DNA of 64,000 bases from Paracoccus pantotrophus. Its GTDB lineage: Bacteria > Pseudomonadota > Alphaproteobacteria > Rhodobacterales > Rhodobacteraceae. The position numbers and the translations under genes were made by a program. Below the pieces are notes generated by a model. It saw nothing but the letters and a program-made list of their open reading frames with translations, had not been told where the DNA came from and did not search any database. Position 1 is the first letter of the stretch, and each line of letters starts with the position of its first letter. Shown one piece after another: positions 1-8,208 of this stretch. The stretch is taken from the NCBI RefSeq assembly GCF_008824185.1, contig NZ_CP044425.1, positions 434,001 to 498,000 on the forward strand, given 5' to 3'.

Positions 1-317
1 TCGGCGATATAGGCGCCGGCATTGACCACGATGGCCAGGATCGCGGCGGTCATCGGGTCGATGCGCACCCCGGCCAGCACCGGCAGCGCGAAATACAGGA
101 ACATCACCTGCACCACGATCGGCGTACCCCGGATCACCTCGATATAGGCGAAGGCGATGGCGTTCAGGATGACGCCGCCATAGGCGCGCATCAGCCCGGC
201 GATCAGCCCGAGGACGGTGCCACCGACCAGACCGGCCAGCGCGATGAGGATGGTGACGCGGGCGCCGGCGAGAAGTTGCGGCAAGAAGCCGGGAACGACG
301 GACCAATCGACTTCCAA
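1..317 (-). CDS. Polar amino acid ABC transporter permease (GlnP/HisM-like), 3' end outside window
   Basis: Inner-membrane permease subunit of a polar amino acid importer. About 105 N-terminal residues are visible. They include a hydrophobic segment (ILIALAGLVGGTVLGLIAG) followed by the EAA-type loop leader EVIRGTPIVVQ, which is diagnostic of the HisM/GlnP permease family. No ATG fits. The start is a TTG at 315-317 with a strong GGAGG Shine-Dalgarno eight bases upstream. It lies just downstream of a GlnH-like binding protein on the same strand, so the two form one transporter. The ATPase is presumably beyond the window edge. The substrate is inferred from the binding protein. Confidence 0.85.
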   Translation of the reverse strand, partial: MEVDWSVVPGFLPQLLAGARVTILIALAGLVGGTVLGLIAGLMRAYGGVILNAIAFAYIEVIRGTPIVVQVMFLYFALPVLAGVRIDPMTAAILAIVVNAGAYIA

Positions 318-409
318 GGGAAGACCTCCGTGACGCGGAAAGGACAGGATACGGCCGGACGGACGGGGACGGATCGGTCCCCGTCACCCGCGCTGGCCGC
401 CCGGAACGA

Positions 410-1150
410 TCACTCGGCGGGCTTGGTGCCGAACCATTTCTCGTAGATCGCTTCGTAGCGCCCGTCGGCCTTGAGCTTGGCCAGCGCCTCGTTGACCTTG
501 GGGGTCAGCTCGCTGCCCTTGGGAAAGCCGATGCCGTATTCATGCGCCATCATCTGCTCGCCCACGGCCTTGACCTGGCCGCCGCCGGCGGTGGCGATGT
601 AGTAAAGCACGTTCGGCGTGTCATGCATGGCCGCATCGACGCCGCCGGTGCGCAGCTCCAGATAGGCGTTGTCGATGTTGGGGAACTTGCGCAGCGTGGT
701 TTCCTTGAAGTTCTCCTCGGCATAGTCCGAGGACGAGGTGCCGGTCTTGACCGCCAGGGTCTTGCCGGCCAGGTCGGCATGGCTGGCGACCTCGCTGTCG
801 GCCGGCACCATCAGCATCAGGCCGCTGTCGTAATAGCCGTCCGAGAAGTCGATGACTTCCTGCCGCTCGGGCTTGATGGTGATGCCGGCCAGCGCCACGT
901 CCACCTGCCCGGTCTGCAAGGCCGGGATGATGCCGGCGAAATCCATCGGCCGCAGCTTATAGGTGACGCCGATCTCGGTGGCGATGGCATCCCAGAGGTC
1001 GATGTCGAAGCCGACATACTTGTCGCCCTCCTTGAACTCGAAGGGCACGAAGGCGGTGTCGGTGGCGACGACCAGATCCTCGGCCATGGCGGCGGTCCCG
1101 ATGCCCAGGGCCAGGGTGGCAGCGCCGGCGAATGCGAAAAGCGTCTTCAT
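410..1150 (-). CDS. glnH: Glutamine-type periplasmic amino acid-binding protein (GlnH-like)
   Basis: Periplasmic solute-binding protein of a polar amino acid ABC importer, about 246 residues. A signal peptide ([16 protein letters not shown], cleavage near AMA-ED) leads into the segment [20 protein letters not shown]. That segment and the later LAGITI and DFSDGYY motifs closely match enterobacterial GlnH. The longer frame to 1177 is rejected because GGGAG sits 8-9 bases before the ATG at 1150. It is followed on the same strand by the permease. It is divergent from an aminotransferase gene, so its real cargo may be the compound that the neighbouring enzymes degrade rather than glutamine; that is inference. 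Confidence 0.88.
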   Translation of the reverse strand: MKTLFAFAGAATLALGIGTAAMAEDLVVATDTAFVPFEFKEGDKYVGFDIDLWDAIATEIGVTYKLRPMDFAGIIPALQTGQVDVALAGITIKPERQEVIDFSDGYYDSGLMLMVPADSEVASHADLAGKTLAVKTGTSSSDYAEENFKETTLRKFPNIDNAYLELRTGGVDAAMHDTPNVLYYIATAGGGQVKAVGEQMMAHEYGIGFPKGSELTPKVNEALAKLKADGRYEAIYEKWFGTKPAE

Positions 1151-1202
1151 TTGTTCTTTCTCCCTGTGGAACGGCACCGAGAGACCGGCACCGCGCTCGC
1201 AA

Positions 1203-1218
1203 ATTTATTTGCATAAAT
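1203..1218. promoter_or_regulatory. Candidate operator ATTTAT-N4-ATAAAT between divergent glnH and aminotransferase genes
   Basis: Perfect 6-bp arms (ATTTAT / ATAAAT) around TTGC in an AT-rich island of an otherwise GC-rich region, about 53 bp upstream of glnH and 58 bp upstream of the aminotransferase. The embedded octamer TTGCATAA recurs at 6142-6149, upstream of the amidohydrolase and MarR genes. Shared control by that MarR protein is a guess. Confidence 0.4.
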
Positions 1219-1275
1219 CACCAAACAATGCAATTAGATTTGCCGATCACTGGCCCATGAAAGGATGGAGTCGCG

Positions 1276-2604
1276 ATGCCCGGACATGTTTTCGGACGAA
1301 CGACCAAGGGGGTGCTGCCGGTGGCGGCACGCGGCGAAGGCTGCTACATCATTGATTCCTCTGGGAAACGCTATCTGGACGGCTCGGGCGGGGCGGCGGT
1401 GTCCTGCCTTGGCCATTCCGATGCCGGGCTGCGCGCCGCGCTGCATGCGCAGCTGGATGCGCTGGCCTTTGCCCATACCGGCTTCTTCACCTCCGAGCCC
1501 GCCGAATCGCTGGCCGACGCACTGGCCGCCCATGCGCCCGAGGGGATCGAGCGGGTCTATCTGGTCTCGGGCGGCTCCGAGGCGGTCGAGGCAGCGATCA
1601 AGCTGGCGCGGCAGTATTTCCTGGAGATCGGCCAGCCGCAGCGGCACCGGGTGATCGCCCGGCGGCAGAGCTATCACGGCAATACGCTGGGCGCATTGGC
1701 GGCGGGCGGCAATGCCTGGCGGCGGGCGCAATTCGCGCCGCTGCTGGTCGAGACCAGCCATATCGCGCCCTGCTACGAATATCGCGACCGGCAGGAGGAC
1801 GAGACGCAGGAGGCCTACGGCCAGCGCGCCGCCGACGAGTTGGAGGCCGAGATCCGCCGCCTCGGCCCCGAGACGGTGATGGCCTTCATCGCCGAGCCGG
1901 TTGTAGGCGCGACCGCCGGCGCGGTGCCCGCCGTGCCCGGCTATCTGAAGCGCATCCGCCAGATCTGCGACCGCCATGGCGTGCTGCTGATCCTCGACGA
2001 GGTGATGTGCGGCATGGGACGGACCGGCCATCTTTTCGCCTGCGAGGAGGACGGCGTCGCGCCCGACATGATCACCATCGCCAAGGGACTGGGCGCCGGC
2101 TACCAGCCGGTCGGGGCGCTGCTGGCCTCGGGGCGCATCTACGGTGCCATCGCGGCGGGTTCGGGCTTTTTCCAGCATGGCCATACCTATATGGGCCATG
2201 CGATGGCGGCGGCGGCGGCCGGGGCGGTGCTGGACGCCATCCTGGGGCGCGGCCTGCTGGCGCGGGTGCGCGAACAGGGCGCCAAGCTCGACGCGGCGCT
2301 GCGGGCCGAGTTCGGCCAGCATCCGCATGTCGGCGACATCCGCGGCCGCGGGCTGTTCCGCGGCATCGAACTGGTCGAGGACCGCGCCGGCAAGACCCCC
2401 TTCGACCCGGCGCGCAAGCTGCATGCACAGATCAAGAAGCTGGCCTTCGAGGCCGGGCTGATCTGCTATCCGATGGGCGGTACCATCGACGGGCAGCGCG
2501 GCGACCACATCCTGCTGGCGCCGCCCTTCATCATCGAGGACGCGCAGATCGACGAGCTGGTCGGCAAGCTTTCGGGCGCGATCCGCGGGGCGCTGGCGGC
2601 ATGA
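1276..2604 (+). CDS. Class III (omega/beta-amino acid type) PLP aminotransferase
   Basis: Cytosolic fold-type I transaminase, 442 residues, the usual length for the class. SGGSEAVEAAIKLARQY is the cofactor-binding loop, ILDEVMCGMGRTG carries the aspartate that contacts the PLP ring, and TIAKGLGAGY contains the Schiff-base lysine (Lys270). The family moves amino groups from omega- or beta-amino acids, amines or diamines to a keto acid; the substrate cannot be read from sequence. Its stop overlaps the start of the next gene by 4 bp (ATGA), so the two are translationally coupled. The partner cleaves beta-keto acids. A beta-amino acid substrate giving a beta-keto acid is therefore the natural inference. 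Confidence 0.85.
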   Translation: MPGHVFGRTTKGVLPVAARGEGCYIIDSSGKRYLDGSGGAAVSCLGHSDAGLRAALHAQLDALAFAHTGFFTSEPAESLADALAAHAPEGIERVYLVSGGSEAVEAAIKLARQYFLEIGQPQRHRVIARRQSYHGNTLGALAAGGNAWRRAQFAPLLVETSHIAPCYEYRDRQEDETQEAYGQRAADELEAEIRRLGPETVMAFIAEPVVGATAGAVPAVPGYLKRIRQICDRHGVLLILDEVMCGMGRTGHLFACEEDGVAPDMITIAKGLGAGYQPVGALLASGRIYGAIAAGSGFFQHGHTYMGHAMAAAAAGAVLDAILGRGLLARVREQGAKLDAALRAEFGQHPHVGDIRGRGLFRGIELVEDRAGKTPFDPARKLHAQIKKLAFEAGLICYPMGGTIDGQRGDHILLAPPFIIEDAQIDELVGKLSGAIRGALAA

Positions 2605-3371
2605 GCCTGCCGCGGATCATGGTCGCGCCGAACGGCGCGCGGCGCGGCAAGGCGGACCACCCCGCCCTGCCCGTCACCATCCCCGAGATCGTCGGCTGCG
2701 CGCGGGCGTGCCATGCGGCTGGCGCAGGCGGCATCCATGCCCATGTCCGGGACGCCGAGGGCCGGCATGTGCTGGACGCCGGGCTCTATGCCGAGCTGAT
2801 CGCCGAACTGGCCCGCGCGGTGCCCGATATGGCAGTGCAGATCACCACCGAGGCGGTGGGCCGCTACAGTCCTGCCGAGCAGCGCGCGCTGGTGGCGCGG
2901 CTGCGCCCGGCCGCGGTCTCGGTCGCCTTGCGCGAGATCACGGCCGAGCCGGATGCGCGGCTGACCCGCGCCTTCTTCCACGATTGCGCCGCGGCCGGGA
3001 TCGCGGTGCAGCATATCCTCTATGCGCCCGAGGAGGTGGACCGGCTCGCCGCCCTGCTGGCGGATGGCACCGTGCCGGCCGCGGGGCTGCAGATCCTGCA
3101 TGTGCTGGGCCGCTATGCGGCGGGCCAGATCTCGCAGCCCTCGGAGCTCGACGCGCCCCTGGCCCGCCAGCGCGCCGCCGGGCTGGCCGCCGACTGGGCG
3201 GCCTGCGCCTTCGGCCCGGCCGAGACCGCATGCCTGCTGGCGACGATGCGGCGGGGCGGCAAGGCGCGGATCGGGTTCGAGAACAACCTGCTGAACATGG
3301 ATGGCCACCCGGCCGCCTCGAATGCGGAACGGGTGGCGGAACTGGTGCGGCTGGCCGAAGCGGATCGCTGA
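2601..3371 (+). CDS. BKACE family beta-keto acid cleavage enzyme (DUF849)
   Basis: Zn-dependent TIM-barrel enzyme, 256 residues. The family condenses a beta-keto acid with acetyl-CoA and cleaves it to acetoacetate plus a new acyl-CoA; the founding member is the 3-keto-5-aminohexanoate enzyme of lysine fermentation. Visible family features are the N-terminal MVAPNGARRGKADHPALPVT, the metal-binding HAHVRD (His-x-His), TTEAVGRYSP, and the C-terminal GFENNL glutamate. The start is fixed by the ATGA overlap with the aminotransferase. BKACE enzymes have very diverse substrates, so the physiological beta-keto acid here is unknown. It is presumably the product of the adjacent transaminase. Confidence 0.88.
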   Translation: MSLPRIMVAPNGARRGKADHPALPVTIPEIVGCARACHAAGAGGIHAHVRDAEGRHVLDAGLYAELIAELARAVPDMAVQITTEAVGRYSPAEQRALVARLRPAAVSVALREITAEPDARLTRAFFHDCAAAGIAVQHILYAPEEVDRLAALLADGTVPAAGLQILHVLGRYAAGQISQPSELDAPLARQRAAGLAADWAACAFGPAETACLLATMRRGGKARIGFENNLLNMDGHPAASNAERVAELVRLAEADR

Positions 3372-3433
3372 GGCCCCGCTCCGGGACAGCCGGCCGGCGG
3401 CGCCGACCGGGACAGCCCGAGCCGCGGGGATGG

Positions 3434-4132
3434 TCAGGCGGACTGGCCGCTGCCGGCCGGGCGTGCGGGCCTGCGGTTGGTCGCGAAGCAGACGAGGATC
3501 GCCAGGATGCCCGCGACCGCCGTGCCCAGAACGCCGGGGATCGGCGACAGGAAGATCGCAAGCCCGCACAGAATGCCGGTCAGCGCGTTGCGGCGGGTGG
3601 CGCTGTTCATGAACATGACCAGCACGGCGCCGTAAAGCGCGGGCAGCGTGTATTCCTTGACCGCCAGCGCCATCGGCGCGGGCATGGCGTCGATCAGCGC
3701 CCGGCCGATCACCACCAGCGCCACCAGGAAGACCAGGTTCACCAGCACCGAGACGGCGATGCCCAGCACCGCCGCGACCTCGGCCTTGCGCGAGCCGGTC
3801 TCGGCCTCGACGGCCTGCTGGCACGAGATCACCACCGGCATGCGCATGTTGCCGATATTGCCCGACAGGAAGCTCATATAGGTGCCGCACACTCCCAGCA
3901 CCGGGAAATACGAGATCGGCTCGACGATCCAGATGATGCCGACAAAGGCCAGCACGGCCAGAAAGCCGGTCAGGATCACCCCGGCGCCGGGCCAGGCGCC
4001 CAGCACGAAGGACAGGTAGAGCGCGGGCAGCAGGCAGACCGCCATGGCGATCAGCAGCGTGATGCGCCCGATGCGATGCGCCCGCGGGATGAAGCTGGTC
4101 CGGTAATGGGTCTCGAGGTTCTGCTTGGTCAT
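3434..4132 (-). CDS. Multi-pass membrane protein paired with the DUF5058-like protein
   Basis: A 232-residue inner-membrane protein with about six hydrophobic segments, for example ITLLIAMAVCLLPALYLSFV and AAVLGIAVSVLVNLVFLVALVV, and a basic C-terminal tail. I do not recognise a characterised family. It starts 23 bp after the DUF5058-like gene and lies in the same minus-strand unit as the M20 amidohydrolase, so all three are probably co-transcribed. The start ATG at 4132 is preceded by GGAGCGATCC. The gene converges with the BKACE gene. Working idea: one half of a two-subunit transporter for the amidohydrolase substrate. That is inference only. Confidence 0.7.
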   Translation of the reverse strand: MTKQNLETHYRTSFIPRAHRIGRITLLIAMAVCLLPALYLSFVLGAWPGAGVILTGFLAVLAFVGIIWIVEPISYFPVLGVCGTYMSFLSGNIGNMRMPVVISCQQAVEAETGSRKAEVAAVLGIAVSVLVNLVFLVALVVIGRALIDAMPAPMALAVKEYTLPALYGAVLVMFMNSATRRNALTGILCGLAIFLSPIPGVLGTAVAGILAILVCFATNRRPARPAGSGQSA

Positions 4133-4155
4133 GGATCGCTCCTGATGCTTGGGGA

Positions 4156-4893
4156 TCAGGCCAGGATCTGGCCGACGAGATATCCGGCGGCGAGCCCGCC
4201 GATCAGCGCGAAGCCCACGGCCCATTCGCGCAGCCACAGCCAGCGTTTGCCAAGCTGGCCCAGCACCAGCATGGTGCCGGCCCCGATCAGCAGCGCGGCC
4301 AGATCGTCCCAGGCCACGGCGATCTCCGCCAGCCCGGTCTTGGCCACGGCCGCGCCCAGCCCCAGCGTCAGGAAGATCGCCACCGGCGTCGCGCTGCCAA
4401 GCGCCCGGATCAGCTGCGGATTGCCGACCGACAGCTTGTCGCGCGTGCGGTCGAGGCTTTTCGTCATCAGGAAGGTGCTGACCAGCCAGCCCATGCCGCC
4501 CAGCGTCATCACCCAGACCGAGGCGGTAAAGGCTTGCAGCGTGTAGCTGTCGGTGCCCAGCGTCGCGCCCGCGGCCTTGGCGCCCATCTCGGCGGCGACG
4601 AATTCGAAGATGGCCGAGCCGATCACCCCGACCCGCATCAGCGTCACCGGCCCGCCCACCATGGCGACCAGCGAGACGGCGACGAAGAAGACCGCGATCG
4701 CCGGCCCGATCGAGTTGATCGTCGCGGTCTTGTAGACCCGCAGGCGTTCGTCGCGGGTCAGGATGCCGTAATCGTTCGAGAGGCGCAGCGTCATGCGCAG
4801 GTAAAGCAATGCCTGCACCACGACGGTGCCGACGATCAGGCCGGCAAGCAGCCACAGCACGGGGCCGTTGGCCACCGAGAAGACATGTTCCAT
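4156..4893 (-). CDS. DUF5058-like integral membrane protein
   Basis: A 245-residue membrane protein with about six transmembrane segments. The pattern NGPVLWLLAGLIVGTVVVQA at the N-terminus, then NSIGPAIAVF, GGPVTLMRVGVIGS and FVAAEMGAKAAG, fits what I remember of the DUF5058 family, which has no assigned function. It sits between an M20 amidohydrolase upstream and a second membrane protein downstream on the same strand. A role in moving the hydrolase's substrate or product across the membrane is inferred from this arrangement. Not ABC, MFS or TRAP type as far as I can see. Confidence 0.72.
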   Translation of the reverse strand: MEHVFSVANGPVLWLLAGLIVGTVVVQALLYLRMTLRLSNDYGILTRDERLRVYKTATINSIGPAIAVFFVAVSLVAMVGGPVTLMRVGVIGSAIFEFVAAEMGAKAAGATLGTDSYTLQAFTASVWVMTLGGMGWLVSTFLMTKSLDRTRDKLSVGNPQLIRALGSATPVAIFLTLGLGAAVAKTGLAEIAVAWDDLAALLIGAGTMLVLGQLGKRWLWLREWAVGFALIGGLAAGYLVGQILA

Positions 4894-4931
4894 GCGGGTA
4901 ATCCTTGCAAGCCCTGCCGGGCAGGGGGCGC

Positions 4932-6095
4932 TCAGGCCAGTTCGGTTTCGACCAGGCGGCAGAAATAGCTGGCCGCGACCGTCAGGATCGTATCGTTGAA
5001 GTCATAGCCGGGATTGTGCGGCATGGCGCCGGGGCCGGCGCCGACCAGGACATAGCTGCCCGGCACGCGCTCGGTCATGAAGGCGAAATCCTCGCTGCCG
5101 GTCAGCGGCGGCGCATCGGCATGCACCCGCTGCGGCCCGACCACCTGCGCGGCCACGGCCAGCGCCAGCCGTGTCGCCTCGGCATCGTTGACCAGCGGCA
5201 CGAAATTGTCGTCATATTCCACGCGCGCCGCGCCGCCATAGGTCGCGGCGATGCCTTGGGCGACCTCGTCCAGCCGCCGCTTCATCAGCGCACCGACCGC
5301 CTTGTCGAAATAGCGCAGGCAACCCTTGAGCGTGGCCTTGTCGGGGATGACGTTATGGCTGTTGGTGCCGGCATAGACATCGGTAAAGGACAGGATGCCG
5401 GTTTCCAGCGGGTCGAGGTTGCGCGCCACGACGCTTTGCGCCGTCACCACCAGATTGGCGGCGATCTGCGCCGCGTCGACGGTGGTCTGCGGCAGCGCGG
5501 CATGGCCGCCCCGCCCCTGCACCCGGATGGTGAAGAAACTGCATCCCGCCATGGCCCGGCCGGTGCTGCTGTAGATATGGCCCTGCTCCATGCCGGGGAA
5601 ATTGTGATAGGCGTAAAGCCGGTCGCAGGGGAAACGCTCCAGCAGCCCGTCGCGGATCATCGCAAGCGCACCGCCCAGCCCCTCCTCGGCGGGCTGGAAG
5701 ATGAAATGCACGGTGCCGGCGAAGTCGCGGGTCCGCGCCAGGTGCCAGGCCGCGGCCAGCAGCGTCGCGGTATGGCCGTCATGGCCGCAGGCATGCATCA
5801 CGCCCGGAATCTTCGAGGCATAGGGCTTGCCGGTCTCCTCCTGGATCGGCAGCGCGTCCATATCCGCCCGCAGCCCGATGGCGCGGTTCGATTCCCGCTT
5901 GCCGCGCAGCACCCCCACCACGCCGGTGCCGCCGATGCCGGCATGCACCTCGTCAAAGCCGAAATCGCGCAGGCTGCGCGCGACCAGTTCGGCGGCAAAG
6001 GTTTCCTGAAAGCCGATACCCGGGTTTTCGTGCATCGCGCGGCGCCAGCCGACGAAGGTGCTTTCCTGCGCGACGATATCCTCGATCAGACCCAT
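4932..6095 (-). CDS. M20 family amidohydrolase (N-acyl amino acid hydrolase/carboxypeptidase-like)
   Basis: Cytosolic di-metal peptidase-fold hydrolase, 387 residues. M20 markers in order are the RRAMHENPGIGFQE entry motif, GLRADMDALP, the metal-binding HACGHDGHT, FQPAEEG with the catalytic and metal glutamates, and late GSEDFAFM. Relatives remove acyl groups from amino acids (hippurate, N-acetyl amino acids, indole-3-acetyl conjugates). The start is taken at 6095, where GGGAGGG precedes the ATG, not at 6158 where the open frame begins. It is divergent from a MarR gene that probably controls it. It likely frees the amino acid that feeds the aminotransferase of the locus; that step is inference. 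Confidence 0.87.
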   Translation of the reverse strand: MGLIEDIVAQESTFVGWRRAMHENPGIGFQETFAAELVARSLRDFGFDEVHAGIGGTGVVGVLRGKRESNRAIGLRADMDALPIQEETGKPYASKIPGVMHACGHDGHTATLLAAAWHLARTRDFAGTVHFIFQPAEEGLGGALAMIRDGLLERFPCDRLYAYHNFPGMEQGHIYSSTGRAMAGCSFFTIRVQGRGGHAALPQTTVDAAQIAANLVVTAQSVVARNLDPLETGILSFTDVYAGTNSHNVIPDKATLKGCLRYFDKAVGALMKRRLDEVAQGIAATYGGAARVEYDDNFVPLVNDAEATRLALAVAAQVVGPQRVHADAPPLTGSEDFAFMTERVPGSYVLVGAGPGAMPHNPGYDFNDTILTVAASYFCRLVETELA

Positions 6096-6211
6096 GCTTC
6101 CCTCCCTGCGAATCACGCCTGTCTGTCTTGATATGAAATTGTTGCATAATAAGATCATTGCGCAAAGGAATTATTTCACCTTTGCTATGCCCCCGGGCCA
6201 AGGACGGACAA

Positions 6212-6736
6212 ATGGGCGGAAACATGGGAAAAACCTGGTCGAGAAGCTTTCGTCAGGGCAATGCGATCTACAAGCTGAACCTGCTGGCGACCGAATCGAT
6301 CCGCTCGGTCGAGGATCGTTTCATCGCCCTGGTCGGGCTGGACGTGCGCACGATCCGGGTGCTGCGGCTGATCGGCGACAATCCCGGCACGACCTTTGCC
6401 GAACTGACGGTGATGACCGGGCTGGAGCGCAGCCTGGTATCGCGGCTGATCCAGAATCTGGTGCGCGGCGGCCATGTCGAGCGGCGCAACGACGATGCCG
6501 ACGCCCGCCGCTTCGGCCTGTTCGTGACCCAGGCCGGGCAGAGGGTGCGCGACCGCGCCGACCTGCTCTCCGCCCGCGCGCTGGAGGCGGTGTTCGAGCC
6601 GCTCTCGCCGGCCGAGGTGCAGGCCTTCATCGCCACCATGGACAAGCTGGCCGACTGGCTGGACAGTCCGGACTATGCGCAAAAGGTCACACGGATCTTC
6701 GACAGCATCGATTTCGGCGATTCCGGCCCGGTCTAG
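6212..6736 (+). CDS. MarR family transcriptional regulator of the amidohydrolase locus
   Basis: A 174-residue winged-helix regulator. The core TTFAELTVMTGLERSLVSRLIQNLVRGGHVERRNDDADAR, written here across its helix-turn-helix and wing, has the MarR recognition helix (LERSLVSRLI) and the D-x-D/R wing signature. AAGGACGGACA precedes the ATG at 6212, which is preferred over the open frame start at 6158. It is divergent from the M20 gene across 116 bp containing TTGCATAA and the palindrome TTGCGCAA. It is the only regulator in the first 6.7 kb and is probably responsive to an aromatic or acyl ligand of the locus. Confidence 0.85.
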   Translation: MGGNMGKTWSRSFRQGNAIYKLNLLATESIRSVEDRFIALVGLDVRTIRVLRLIGDNPGTTFAELTVMTGLERSLVSRLIQNLVRGGHVERRNDDADARRFGLFVTQAGQRVRDRADLLSARALEAVFEPLSPAEVQAFIATMDKLADWLDSPDYAQKVTRIFDSIDFGDSGPV

Positions 6737-6745
6737 GGGCGGCGT

Positions 6746-8014
6746 TCATCCCCGCTCCAGCACCGCCTGCGCCCAGACCGCCGCCAGCCCGGCGGCAAGC
6801 GCCAGCGCGCTGATCCCGGCGACGGTCAGCCCGATCCGCCGGTTGCCGACCAGCGCCGCCATCGCCGCCTTGGACAGGGTATTCACCGCCACCGCGACCA
6901 GGATCGCGCGCGCCGCGACCGGGGTGGCCAGGTCGCCGCCGCCGAGCCGCGCCATCGAGATCGACACCGCATCCACATCGCCGATGCCCGAGATCGCCGC
7001 GATGATCAGCACGCCGACATCGCCATAGTGGTGGCGCAGGATCTCGGCCGCCAGCAGCACGAGGGCGATGAAGGCGGCGATCTTCAGCGCCGTGCCCACC
7101 GCCAGCGGGTTGCTGATCGGCAGCGCCGGTCCGGCCTGCGCCGGCCGCCGCCACAGCAGAAGCGCCGCCGCCGCGGCCATCACCGCCGCCCCCGCCGCCA
7201 GCGGCAGCGCCAGATGCGCCAGCAGCGCCCGGTTCAACCCGACCGTCACCACGCCGACGCGGACCAGCATGACGATGCCGGAAATCAGGATGCCGGCGGC
7301 AAGCAACCGGGCGGCGCCGGGCTGGGCCTTGCCCAGCCGGGCAAAGGCCAGCGTGGTCGCGGTCGATGAGGCCAGCCCCCCGGCCGCCGCCATCACCACG
7401 ATCCCCAGCCGGTCGCCAAAGGCCCGGACCGCGACATAGCCGGCAAAGGAAATCCCGGCGATCAGGATCGCCAGCAGCCAGATCTCGCGCAGGTTGACCG
7501 CGCCCCAGGGATCGACGCTGCGGTCGGGGATGACCGGCAGCAGCAGGAAGGACATGGCCGCCAGCGTCAGGATCGCCCGGATCTCGGCCCAGCTCAGCGC
7601 CGCGACCCAGCGGTGCAGGTGTTCGCGCCCCGCCAGAAGCAGCGTCATCGCCACGGCGGCGGCGACGGCCGGGACCAGCGGCCCGGTGACGGCCAGCGCG
7701 CCCAGCAGGAAGACCAGCATCCCCGCCACCGCCGAGGTGGCGCTGACATTCCGGTCGAGCCGCGATTCCAGCCATTGGAAGGCGGCAAAGACCAGCGCGA
7801 AGCCGCAGAACACGATGCCGATCACCAGACCGCCGTATTGCAGCGCCAGGACGCCGGTCGCCCCGCCGGTCAGCCCGGCCAGCGCGAAGGTGCGCAGGCC
7901 GGCGGCGCGCTGATGCTCGCGCTCGTCGCGGGTGCGCCAGCCGCGTTCGAGCCCGACCAGCAGGCCGATGGCCAGCGACACGGCAAGGCGGCTGAGGATC
8001 TGATCCGGGTCCAT
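6746..8014 (-). CDS. MgtC/SapB N-terminal plus DUF4010 membrane protein
   Basis: A 422-residue polytopic membrane protein. The N-terminal 130 or so residues (LAVSLAIGLLVGLERGW, AGLRTFALAGLTGG) match the MgtC/SapB domain. The remainder, with SATTLAF-type and ISGIGDVDA motifs, matches DUF4010. Function is unknown; MgtC relatives are linked to magnesium starvation and membrane potential. Around twelve hydrophobic segments are visible. It stands alone, convergent with the MarR gene (9-bp gap) and divergent from the phosphomutase gene. ATG at 8014 is the only sensible start. Confidence 0.82.
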   Translation of the reverse strand: MDPDQILSRLAVSLAIGLLVGLERGWRTRDEREHQRAAGLRTFALAGLTGGATGVLALQYGGLVIGIVFCGFALVFAAFQWLESRLDRNVSATSAVAGMLVFLLGALAVTGPLVPAVAAAVAMTLLLAGREHLHRWVAALSWAEIRAILTLAAMSFLLLPVIPDRSVDPWGAVNLREIWLLAILIAGISFAGYVAVRAFGDRLGIVVMAAAGGLASSTATTLAFARLGKAQPGAARLLAAGILISGIVMLVRVGVVTVGLNRALLAHLALPLAAGAAVMAAAAALLLWRRPAQAGPALPISNPLAVGTALKIAAFIALVLLAAEILRHHYGDVGVLIIAAISGIGDVDAVSISMARLGGGDLATPVAARAILVAVAVNTLSKAAMAALVGNRRIGLTVAGISALALAAGLAAVWAQAVLERG

Positions 8015-8208
8015 CGGCGCATTCTGCCACCGGTTTCAGCGGCTTGCCAGCGCCGCAAGGTGGCCGCGATCCGGGCCCGGCTTGCGCCCGGCGTCGCGGG
8101 ATTTCGGGTATTTTCGGAACAGAGAAGCCGCGAGACCCGGCACGGCGGCTCTGGACGAACCGCCCGCCGCGCCTGCATGATCGGCTTTCCAAAGAGCGAG
8201 CTTCGAGC

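Noticed and set aside
542..1216. Long open frames on the strand opposite to real genes throughout the window (for example 9817-12951 and 42106-45576, more than 1000 codons each).
   Set aside because: They are antisense shadows of well-supported genes, typical of GC-rich DNA. Their products are histidine/arginine/glutamine-rich with no domain pattern or ribosome sites.
8101..8126. Plus-strand GGTATTTTCGGAACAGAGAAG before the phosphohexomutase gene, reminiscent of the repeat flank GGATATTT...AAG.
   Set aside because: No paired nested hairpin accompanies it, so it cannot be claimed as a third copy of the repeat family.
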